From: Physella acuta
Lineage: Eukaryota > Mollusca > Gastropoda > Physidae
Direction: 5' to 3'
NCBI RefSeq assembly: GCF_028476545.1
Contig: NW_026731610.1
Location: 1,166,501-1,230,500 of the forward strand
DNA: 64,000 nucleotides
Positions 55,138 through 64,000 of this stretch are shown piece after piece. The notes beneath the pieces were generated by a model. The model searched no databases and had not been told where the DNA came from. It saw nothing but the letters and a program-made list of their open reading frames with translations. The number at the start of each line of letters is the position of its first letter. Position 1 is the stretch's first letter. A program made the position numbers and the translations under genes.

Positions 55138-55466
55138 TGTCCCTTGATTAAGGGATCCAAAATTATAAATTGATTTGATATTGAGCTTCTTATTATTCTG
55201 AGGTGGTTTCATTTCTTAAAACATTCAGCAGGTCATTGTGCTAAGCTTTCCTATATATTTTTAAGCAAATTAAATATTCAAAATTTGAAACAAAAAAGAG
55301 AAAACAGTATGTTTCATAAAAGAAAATATTATTACTATTGTTTGAGATAACATTTTAAACAATCGCTTTTCATTTCCATTGTATTATAATTTTCGTTATG
55401 TAGCGAAAATCAGGAAATTGGTTGTTTCCCCTGATAAAATTTAAAATTTACAAATGGGGAACAACC
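55138..55466 (+). repeat. Module A, copy 19
   Basis: The left hairpin has a shortened loop (CCCTTGATTAAGGG). The right hairpin GTTGTTTCCC pairs with GGGGAACAAC. It is followed by the start of H. Confidence 0.9.
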
Positions 55467-56153
55467 AAAACAAAGAAATATTTAATGCACATCTATATAA
55501 TTTTTAACAATCTAATATATAAAGCTCAGTTCTGTATGTGGCGGACAAAAATGTGCATCGTTGGCATTTCTACGGATTCAAGTGTTAGATCAATTATCGT
55601 GCGCAGTCGTCTAAATTTACGAGTCAAAAAATTACCATTGAAAGTCTTTAAAAACAATTTTCATTCTATTTACTTAAAAGAATAATTTTCAATTATGAAC
55701 GCGACATAAAATTTTTAAAAAGTGTATCGACGTTTATAAAATTTCTAAAATTGTGTCGGAGATGTATTGACTGCACAGTTACTTCCCTTTAAAAAAAAAA
55801 TCATTAAGAAGAAAGAATTTACTTTTTATTATTACTTTGTTTTGGTGTTAAGAAAAAAAAATAATTACATAATCAGCGGGGATTGATTAAGTGCAATGTC
55901 GTTAGGTATTTTTAACACTGCCTTTTATTTATTCTATACACTGAACATACTGTTCAATAATTTTTTTTTTTTTTTAAAATCAATAACATTTAATAAGCCA
56001 TGGTCCTACAAATCCTATATGTTTCTTTCTTTCCATTTACGGATAAGCTTGGAGTGTTATCATTTTTGTTCACTAAATTGAAACAGGCGCGTCCGCCGGC
56101 GCCCCTGCACGGTTCGATTTGGCACCCTGGGCTATCATGTGAGCGCTATGCTG

Positions 56154-56403
56154 CATAATTTTGTTTTGAACAGTGCGATAGACTATGGATAAGAAAGGTT
56201 ACTATAGTCTTTAAGTGAATCAAATCCGGGCGTCCTCCGGCACCCCGACAGGGTGCTATTTGGCGCCCCGGGCCTCTGCATAATTTTGTTTTGAACAGTG
56301 CGATAGACTATGGATAAGAAAGGTTACTATAGTCTTTAAGTGAATCAAATCCGGGTGTCCTCCGGCACCCCGACAGGGTGCTATTTGGCGCCCCGGGCCT
56401 TCC
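56154..56403 (+). repeat. 125-bp tandem duplication within Helitron
   Basis: CATAATTTTGTTTTGAACAG begins at 56154 and again at 56279. The two units differ at about one base. Diverged units (ACTATAGTCGTTTA...GGCGCC) extend the series to about 56660. Confidence 0.93.
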
Positions 56404-56829
56404 GGTGTACGCTAGGGTATCTACGTTCGCGTGAGTTCAAAAGACTATCGATAAGTTATGTACTATAGTCGTTTACTAAGTTCAATCAGGCGGTGACGTC
56501 ATGGTGCGTCCTCTGGCGCCCAGACAGGGTGCTATTTGGGGTCCCGGGCCTCCCGTGTTCGGTTTCGCGCCTACGTTCATTAAAGTGAGTGCAAAAGACT
56601 ATGAATAAGTTGGGGTACTATAGTCGTTTATTAAGCTGAAGCAGGCGATTCAGCCCCGTGAGCACTTTGCGTTTATGTTCGCGTTAGTATTTTCTTTGTG
56701 TTGAGGTTGGGTTTGCGTTAGTGGTTGCGTTTTGATTTGGTTCGTTTTTGTTCTTTCTTTTTTCGTTTTCGTTTGTGTTTTATTTTCATAGGGTTTGTGT
56801 TTGTGTTTGTGTTTGAGGTTGGTTTTACG

Positions 56830-57012
56830 TTTGGATTTGGTTTGTTTTCGTTTGTTTTTTCTTTTGTGTTTTTTTTCTTTGGGTTTGTGGTTGGTTTTGG
56901 GTTTTGGATTTGGTTTGTTTTCGTTTGTTTTTTCTTTTGTGTTTTTTTCTTTGGGTTTGTGGTTGGTTTTGCGTTTGGATTTGGTTTGTTTTTGTTTGCT
57001 TTTTTCTTTGTG
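56830..57012 (+). repeat. 73-bp GT-rich tandem repeat
   Basis: TTTGGATTTGGTTTGTTTTC recurs at about 56831, 56902 and 56973. Purine-poor strand composition. Confidence 0.85.
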
Positions 57013-57393
57013 TTCGTATTGGTGTTTGTGGTTGTGGTTGGTTTGTTGTTAGGTTTTTGTTTTCGTTTGTATTTGTAATTGTGTTAGCGCTATGTTTGCG
57101 TTTTGTTGTTTTGGTTTTGGTTGGTTGTAGTTTGGGTGGGCAATGCCGGGTTTATGATGATTACTAAACACACAGGTAATGGTCTTTAACAAAAGGGTTT
57201 TTCCCAGAAGCCAGAGCAGGGCCTGGCCGGGACGGCTAGTTCAATATATATTTTACTTTGTTTTTTGTACACTGTAGCGTTTCTTCCTACAGCGTGTTTT
57301 GACAAATACAACAGTAAGTATTCATCTGATAGGAAATAATGAACTAGCTGGGGTATTGTGGTTGTTACAATAAGGTATCACACCTAGATTTAC

Positions 57394-57542
57394 CTGAAAT
57401 TCTGGTAACTGTCACAGCCGTCTCCCAGTAAGAGATTGCCTTCTGTTGACAGGGTGGAGGAAATAGTGGACTCGGCCCTGACCCAGGAGTACAGGGTTTG
57501 CTTACCTTGTTATACATACAACTTTAGTTCTGTGTCTTTTAG
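57394..57542 (-). pseudogene. Cassette L exon-like sequence, copy 3
   Basis: Acceptor and donor as in copy 1. A one-base loss in the CCACCCTGTCAAC region disrupts the frame that is open at 35237. Confidence 0.5.
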
Positions 57543-57759
57543 CTGCGGTGATCAGAAATATTTGAGTTTGGAATTTAAATTATATACAAGTTCAAATAGA
57601 TATCTTTTTTTAATGATAAAGTAAAGTAAAATTATAAATGCTTCGCTTGAACAGATTTTGAGATGACGTAGAGACGTAGAGGTTCAATGTTTTTCTAATG
57701 ACGGTTTATGAAGTGACAGTGTGATCATTTCAATGCCCGGCTGCATTTACCTTCGTAAG

Positions 57760-59211
57760 ATAGGACCCTACCAGTATTTGTGGTAATAACAAAAAAGGTA
57801 GTTGTATTACCACCAACCTAATGTTGTTTTAACATTTTCCTGGATTCTACGTACAATGGACCATCCTGGAAATAGTAGAGTAGGTTTACATAAGAGATAT
57901 ACAAGGTTTGCCGCTAAACCACGTATTAAAAAAAAACACTTTTTAAACGAGTATAAAACAAATCATGTTATTAGATTATTATAATACAATATTATCTGCA
58001 ACTCAAATAGCAGAAAAAGATCTTTCTGACATATTCCTATACATGTATTACAAATCATCTACATTATACTAAATTGCTGAGTTCTGTCTAGTGATGTTAT
58101 TTCCTTGTTTCTTGTCATTTTTTGTTTATTCGTAGTATAGATCACTATCGCTTTATGTTTTATTGTCGCATAAGAAAAAGTTTTTTTTATTGTAATTCAA
58201 CTTATGCCCGTCTTTGCTTTTGTATTACCATTTTCATCTTCGGCTTGTGAGGATAGACAATTATTTACAATAATATTTCTTTCGGAGATATACTTTTATT
58301 CCAAATCATTTACATTATACTTATTACAGGACTGCTGATTTTTCTCAGGTGAAATATTTCCAAGTTTTTTTGTTTTTTTTTCACTATACTTTTTTTTCCA
58401 CTTTGAAATGAAACCGCCATTTGTGTTTTGCAAAATCGTCAAAAACCCGTCTATTTTTATCCAATATATAACGTTGTCGCTACTCCATCCATGTATGTGT
58501 CGCAATGAATTGTCCGTCAGCTAATTGTATGCCGGCATGATATCTAAAATGGAGAATTCTACACATGTCATGGATGTATCTAGCAGTTAAGGCACATTAT
58601 TCCTCTATCCTACAGTTGCTCTATAGCCACAATGTCTTCCTGTCTGTCGACAACTATGTGGATAAAGTGTGGCGGGTCTGCAACTCAGTTATTTTGTTTC
58701 ATGACTATTGTGTAGGGATTTTCATTTGTAGATTTTAAAACGTCTAGATATGTGACTGGCTCACAGTTCTGAGAGAGCTTCCTATAACAGCTCCATGAGT
58801 ATATCAACTTACATCTACGAGTTATTTGTATATAGTTGTTATTTGCTAATATATTTCACTTCAATGTTTTGCAATCTTTGCGCTTTATTTTTTGAGCAAT
58901 TATTATTATTTTTTAAATATATTTTGTTTTAATTAACCATCTGTGACGTAAACTATTATATCGCCATCGTCACTTTGTCTACCACCCTTCCAGTTACCCG
59001 CAATTTTATCTCCCCCTAACCCTCACCCCCCACTTTTTCTAAGTTATTTCAGTACACATGTTGCTGGTCATGTGACATAACTGCCAATTATATCATTGGC
59101 TTGACCAACTCTTGTACAAATAACGCACTGTCTAAGACTTAAAGTAATCATGGTAATAAATAATGCTAATAAAATAATTGTTGGCAAACTTCAAGTGCAG
59201 CTACATGTCAC
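57760..59211 (+). repeat. Array modules J-K-B-C-F (duplicate)
   Basis: Duplicate of 8400-9862, with C hairpin at 59063-59109. Confidence 0.85.
59063..59109 (+). repeat. Module C nested hairpin, copy 9
   Basis: Same outer and inner arms as 9715, with the inner left arm changed to TGCCAAT. Confidence 0.8.
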
Positions 59212-59219
59212 ATAAAAAC

Positions 59220-59418
59220 AGAGTTTCTTCCAGGGATTACAATTTTTACCGTCCCCCACCCCCGAACGAAATGAAATTTATATAATTTATATAGAAAATA
59301 TATACTTTTAACAGTGTCCGCCCCCCCCCCCCCCCGCCCCCCCCCCCCCCCCGAAGAAAGTCTACCGCCTCCCCGAAAATTTCAAGTGCCCCCCCCCCCC
59401 GGAGAAAAAAAAACACTG
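59220..59418. mobile_element. C-run-rich hAT-like MITE (duplicate)
   Basis: Counterpart of 9871-10068 with the same CATAAAAA duplications. The poly-C tracts differ in length between the copies. Confidence 0.85.
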
Positions 59419-59456
59419 CATAAAAACAACAACAGATAATTTACATTTTTAACTTG

Positions 59457-59787
59457 TCCCTTGTTTTACAAGGGATCCAAAATTTATTGATTCATTGGTA
59501 CCGCGATAGTGTGGGTAAAGCGGTGGTTTCTCATCTGGACAAATGCTGCCAGTCATTGAGCTAATGCTTTTCCACATATTTGAGAGCAAATTTATTTTTC
59601 AGAATTCCAAAACTTATCAAGAATAGATAGAACATTAGGTAAAAAAAATATTAATAACTTTGTCGTAAACAATAAAAAAAATAATCGTTCAGTGTATATT
59701 GTATTATTACTTTTGTTCTCACATACACATTTTACCATAATTGTTTCTTCCCCTGGATGCAATAAATTTAAATATGGGAAACAACTA
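59457..59787 (+). repeat. Module A, copy 20
   Basis: Duplicate of copy 3, with small changes (GGTACCGCGATAG). Confidence 0.9.
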
Positions 59788-59816
59788 AGAACTAAGACAA
59801 CAAAATATTCTTTTTT

Positions 59817-60458
59817 ACTTTCTCGTATAGAGAAAGTCTTGTAATCCTGCAAAAAAAAAATCGTGCACAAAAAAAAAACCGAGATTTTTACAAATCTCGA
59901 CGTTTTACACCTCACTGATACGGAAAAACATAATTTTGCAATCTTGTCCGTATGTCTGTGTCTGTGTGTCTGTCTGTGTGTAAACACGACAACTTGAGTA
60001 CGTTTACTGATGAAATTTCATATATAAGTATTTTATCAAAATCGTAGACCCTGATCAACTTTTGAGCGATTTCCGATAACCGGAAGTGGTACTTTTTCTA
60101 CTTTGCATTTTTCAAAAGCCTATAACTTGAGTACTATTTCAGATAGATAAATGAAATTGCACTTGTAAGTAAAATATCTAATTCTCTGCCTTCTGTCAAA
60201 TTTTAAGTATTTTCCGTTGACCGGAAGTCTTAATTTACCCCATTTTCGATTTCTCAAAAACGCATGTAAATTTATAAAGTACTAATAATATTGCGCACTA
60301 TTATGCACATTTTGTTTTGGGGTTCGCTTGGTGCGCAATTCTTTTTTTCTATGATATTCTATTCTATTTTTAAAAGTTTAAGTAATTAAAAATCATGTCT
60401 ATATTTCCAGTTATATAAGAATATTCGAGAAAGTTTAGTGGAGATCACTCCCGGTTTA
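59817..60458 (+). mobile_element. P family element (duplicate of copy 2)
   Basis: Same insertion point and internal structure as 10467-11107, confirming that this insertion predates the block duplication. Confidence 0.88.
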
Positions 60459-60554
60459 TTTCCATTCTGTTCAGGGATGTGCCACGATGTATTTCCCGTC
60501 AACTCATTTTATGCCGCCATGAAATCTAAAATGGAGAATTATACACTTGTCATG

Positions 60555-61360
60555 GAGCCACATGCGGCTCTTTGGATGTCAATGTGCGGCTCTCGATTTT
60601 CGTGCACAGATATTAATATTTATATTATTTCATTATCAAAACTCATAAAAAAGTATACTGTAAAAAAAAAAAAAAACTTTAACTAAAACAGAATAAGCAC
60701 ACTAATCAGAAACGATTGAGAATAGGTAAAATAGAAAGTATACGGACAGCTGACAGCCGCTTGGGCAACAGGCCCAGCCCCACACCCGTGCTGTGTACAG
60801 CCCCGTGGCAACAATTCCATGCTTGCCACTGCCCGAGTGCCGACTTTTTCGAATATTGTTAAATGGGGAATGTTATTCTATTCAGAATGCATTCCTCTGC
60901 CTGTCAGTATGCATTAATTTGACCTGAGTGACGAAGTATTTTAGTTATTAGTTTCATACAGTTGAGCCAAGTGCTGGACTCTGAGTTCGTGTAGGGTGGA
61001 AGATAAGCCCAGTGAGAACCGAAGGACGGAAAATACCGAAATACGGTAATCAAACAAATATCCAAGCCAGTTAGTCGAAGTTTGCCGTATTGAGGGCTGC
61101 CTGGCTATGGGAGACACCTCCTGGGCCAGTGGTGTTCGTAACTGGCTTGTAAAGTCGATTGGGATAGTCATATAGTTATATTATTTGATTATTAAATTTA
61201 TCATAGAAGAGCTAGCCAAGTCTGAGAAACATATGCATGTAGCCTATTTATATGCACCAATATTAGTTCGTATTTAAAGCTATTCATTTCTTTGAAAACT
61301 AGGAAATTTTGTAAATGGTAGCTTTTTGCTCTTCTGTCTCAAAAGGTTGTCGACCCCTTG
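60555..61360. mobile_element. hAT element, left end lost (duplicate)
   Basis: Counterpart of 11203-12003, including the missing left terminus and the same module B breakpoint. Confidence 0.8.
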
Positions 61361-61960
61361 GTCTAGCAGTTAGGGCACATTATTCCTCAATCTTACAGTA
61401 ACAAGATAGCCATGTTCTCTTCTTGTTTGCCGATAATGATGTGAATGAGGTATGGCGTCAATGCCACAGAATGCTTGGGTTTCACGATACTGATGTTGGA
61501 GTTTTCATTCGTAGATTTTAAAACGTTTCGGTCTTTGGTCAGCTCACAATTCTAAGACAGCGTTCTCTAACAACGCCATGAGTATATACACGTACATCTA
61601 CGAGTTCATTTGGTACATTTGTTATTTTGTGATATGTGTTACTTAAATGTTTTGCAATCTTTGCTCGTTCTGAGGGCGTCATAAGTTACTATAAGCAATT
61701 ATTTCTTAAATATTTTGTTTGACTTAATTATCTGAGACGTTACAAGTGTTAAGCCGCCATCTTGCCTTGCCTACGCCCCCACCAGATAACCGCATTCTTA
61801 CCCCCCCCCCCCCCCTCCCTCCCCTTCCAACCTCTCCCACACGTTTGGAAAGTTTTGTCAGCACCCATATCGTTGGTCATGTGACATAGCGACCAATCAA
61901 ATCATTCGGTTGAACAACTCGCGTACACCTAACGTGATACGCGAAATGGAGGAAAACCTA
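61361..61960 (+). repeat. Array modules B-C (duplicate)
   Basis: Duplicate of 12004-12600. The C hairpin at 61872-61918 has one mismatch in the right arm (TGAACAAC). Confidence 0.8.
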
Positions 61961-63311
61961 AATCGCTTTTATTATTTTTACAAGCTTTTATTTAACTCAC
62001 TTCCTCGTCAGTCTGTCGTCAGTCTGTCCAGACCGAAACGCCGGAGTGAAAATTCGGAAACTTCTACTTGACCGATACGATTCACACTTGGCACGTGGGA
62101 CAAGACATGAAGACAATGCAATCTGAAATTAAATTTGACTTAATTGGATGTATAATTATGTTTTTATGAATTAATTAAAATTTGGACCGAATTAGTAGAC
62201 ATGTTTATCCAACCATTACACGCGTCATCGAGTTCAATAGCTTCGCCATCACGTTCAATGGCTGCCCCATCACGTTCAGTAGGCGCGCAATGGTTTTTAG
62301 TCATGTAACACTATTGTTAATAAAACATGTAAAGTACTGAAAAAAAAATCATAAAAACGTTTTAATAACAAGCTTTTATGTAATAATGCACTAAAAAGTA
62401 GAAAATAAATTATAGACTTCTGTTTAAATAACTATAAAGAAAAGCGTGGGTGACTTCCTTAACATTAGTAAAGGTATCAAATAGATACTAAAGTGACATA
62501 TATAGATATATATATATATATATATACATGCATTCATAAGCTGCACATACTATATTTTCAATTTTCAAACAGGCATACTCTAGTTACACAGGTATAAACA
62601 AAAGCACTACCTATAACATTAAATACCAATCAGTTCTAAAATACACACTGTTATAGATCTCAAACATTGAGCCATGAACACACTAGATTGTATGCTCTGA
62701 TAACCACGCAGCACACGAACAAGTGCGTCCTTAACAACGTCGCTTATAGAGGCTGAAGCCAGCAGTTAAAAATCAATACTTCAGTACAACTTTTTAAAAT
62801 GTAAGCTATACATGAGAAAGCAATCTTATGCGACAAACAGTAGCGTACATTAGATCTCTAATCAAACAGTGACTGTCATCACCAGAGCTTTAAAAACTGT
62901 ATTTCAGCAAACAAAAATTGAGTTTTGCAAAATCAATTTGTTCATATCTTAATAAATGTATGGTTAAAAGTTAAATGTAACAAATGTAAAAAAAAAAAAA
63001 AAAATCCCTTTATAGCAACTAGTTTTTAAATGCACCGAAAATAAGAAAATAAAACTAATATGTTTCTATCATAAAAGCTTTGGAGAAAAAAGTCTGGATT
63101 AAATACTGCCTAACGAGTCTGCAAAACTAGTTAACACAAAAATCTAATCATTGCTAAAATTTTAGCTATATTATAAGTATCGAAATAGCTAATAAGAACA
63201 TTTAAAAAAAAAGTATCTGCCTTCATTACTAGTGCAGTATCAACCTCTAAATAAACGATAAGGACGTCGATTTTGGTTTGAACTTTTTAAATCTTTTGTG
63301 CTGAGAAAAAA
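61961..63311. other. Unclassified block (duplicate of 12601-13918)
   Basis: Nearly identical to its partner. The empty site of the P insertion is at 63305-63312. Private differences are a short CTTCGCCATCACGTTCAATG-type duplication at 62230-62265 and a longer TA run at 62507-62525. Confidence 0.5.
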
Positions 63312-63379
63312 AACAATGCTACTAGATAGTATTCAACAAATAACTCATAAATATACATAACTTCTACTTAGTTTGAACA

Positions 63380-63538
63380 CTCTTTTTAGCGGTAGGGAGC
63401 TAGATTGCTAACCCGAGAGTCTCGAGTTCGAATCCCGGTTCAAATAAGTGGAACGTCCTGAGTCGACTCAGCTCTGATGGGTACCTGACTCGAGTTAGTG
63501 AAACAAAGCTCACCACATTATCCCATTGTGTTCCACGT
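63380..63538 (+). repeat. tRNA-derived SINE (duplicate)
   Basis: Duplicate of 14672-14830 with the same B-box GAGTTCGAATCCCGG. Confidence 0.8.
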
Positions 63539-64000
63539 CTCGGTCCCTCCTACTGGTTAAATTTCATTACTGGAATAATTTTATCAGTATTAAGGTATAA
63601 TTTCTTCACCCTTGACGGTGGGGCTCATAACATTTTTACGGTTGACATCATTGCTTACAAAAGATTAGCGTACCCATAACTTAATGTGATGCCTATCTCA
63701 ATGTCTTGTTCATTAATCACTTTGTTTTACTGAGTTTTAAATGTCGTGTTTCACACTGTTGTCAATCATTTACCGCTTACAAAGGTTACTTCAACTGTTC
63801 TTTTACTAATGATGTCTATATTAAATTGACCATTATAGCTTGAAATGTTTTAATTAAAACTAAACTTGGCCGTGTCGGCCATGCTTGTCTGGCAGTTTCT
63901 GGGGCAAAACAAAATAAAACGGGAGTGATCTCCTTTAAACTTTCTCGTATATTCTTAAGTAACAATAAGGGTTCGGATGACAAAACCCTCGTTTTTTATG
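63539..64000 (+). repeat. Module D end and start of E (duplicate)
   Basis: GGCCGTGTCGGCCATGCTTG then AAAACGGGAGTGATCTCC. E runs off the window edge. Confidence 0.8.

Larger units (their letters stand above)
55511..57239 (+). mobile_element. Helitron, non-autonomous, 1729 bp
   Basis: The 5' end TCTAATATATAAAGCTCAG and 3' end GCCGGGACGGCTAG match animal Helitrons as I know them. It lies precisely between A and T: flanks AACAA and TTCAATATAT join to the uninterrupted module H word seen at 51971. The interior holds a 125-bp tandem duplication rich in GGCGCC (56040-56660) and a 73-bp GT/TTTG-rich tandem (56830-57010). No Rep or helicase coding remains; frames of up to 117 codons here are low-complexity artefacts. 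The same GGCGCC repeat occurs in the two large hAT elements. Confidence 0.92.
57297..64000 (+). repeat. Segmental duplication, copy 2
   Basis: Partner of 7965-15292. It continues beyond the right edge. It contains the same order: cassette L, J, K, B-C, C-rich hAT, A, P, B, hAT, C, unclassified block, SINE, D, E start. It lacks the P element of 13919-14600. Small private differences include a duplicated GACGTAGAG at 57663 and a longer poly-C in the hAT. Confidence 0.95.

Noticed and set aside
56725-57167. Three overlapping frames of 85-117 codons rich in F, V and G
   Set aside because: Translation of the GT-rich 73-bp tandem inside a Helitron; composition artefact.
59592-59987. 131-codon minus frame
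   Set aside because: It spans module A and a P element; the duplicated copy at 10242-10636 breaks it. No domain.

Overview
This is a stretch of eukaryotic, intron-bearing, AT-rich nuclear DNA with no complete protein-coding gene. tRNA-headed SINEs with a body resembling molluscan V-SINEs, dense hAT MITEs, a canonical Helitron and animal exon fragments (C-type lectin, mitochondrial ribosomal protein mL43) suggest an invertebrate, most likely a gastropod mollusc. That assignment is inference. Almost everything here is repeat.

The backbone is a decayed head-to-tail array of composite units. I label the modules A to L from self-comparison. Module A is about 330 bp, bounded by a CCCTTG/CAAGGG hairpin on the left and a GTTGYTTCCC/GGGAAACAAC hairpin on the right. 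It occurs 20 times, always on the + strand; the only inverted copy is a partial one in a local palindrome. A is followed by one of three module types: B-C-D (about 1.5 kb, with CCAAT-containing hairpins), G (ending in a minisatellite), or H (with GATTGT hexanucleotides). D continues into J or E, E into F, and F runs into the next A.

Many other elements sit in this backbone. There are at least a dozen hAT MITEs, eight of them with perfect or near-perfect 8-bp target duplications, and several have empty-site copies elsewhere in the window. A Helitron (55511-57239) lies between A and T with a CTAG 3' end. A 1.94-kb transposon with TTAA duplications (39168-41107) carries transposase remnants. A 1.86-kb foldback element (27133-28990) has 300-bp arms containing a 19-bp minisatellite. 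A 640-680-bp family (P) has terminal palindromes and an internal 140-bp duplication. There are several tRNA-headed SINEs and a short, broken Ty3/Gypsy pol fossil near 20.9-21.2 kb.

A large duplication links 7965-15292 with 57297-64000 (window end). The copies are nearly identical except for one P element present only in the first.

Host-gene debris is present as isolated fragments: an mL43 exon-like piece (876-1019) plus an intronless mL43 retrocopy (18107-18602), a C-type lectin exon (6150-6327), a three-copy exon-like cassette (about 8.1, 35.3 and 57.5 kb), a C2H2 zinc-finger piece (51412-51590) and a possible 3'-terminal exon (23138-23294). None forms a gene within the window.
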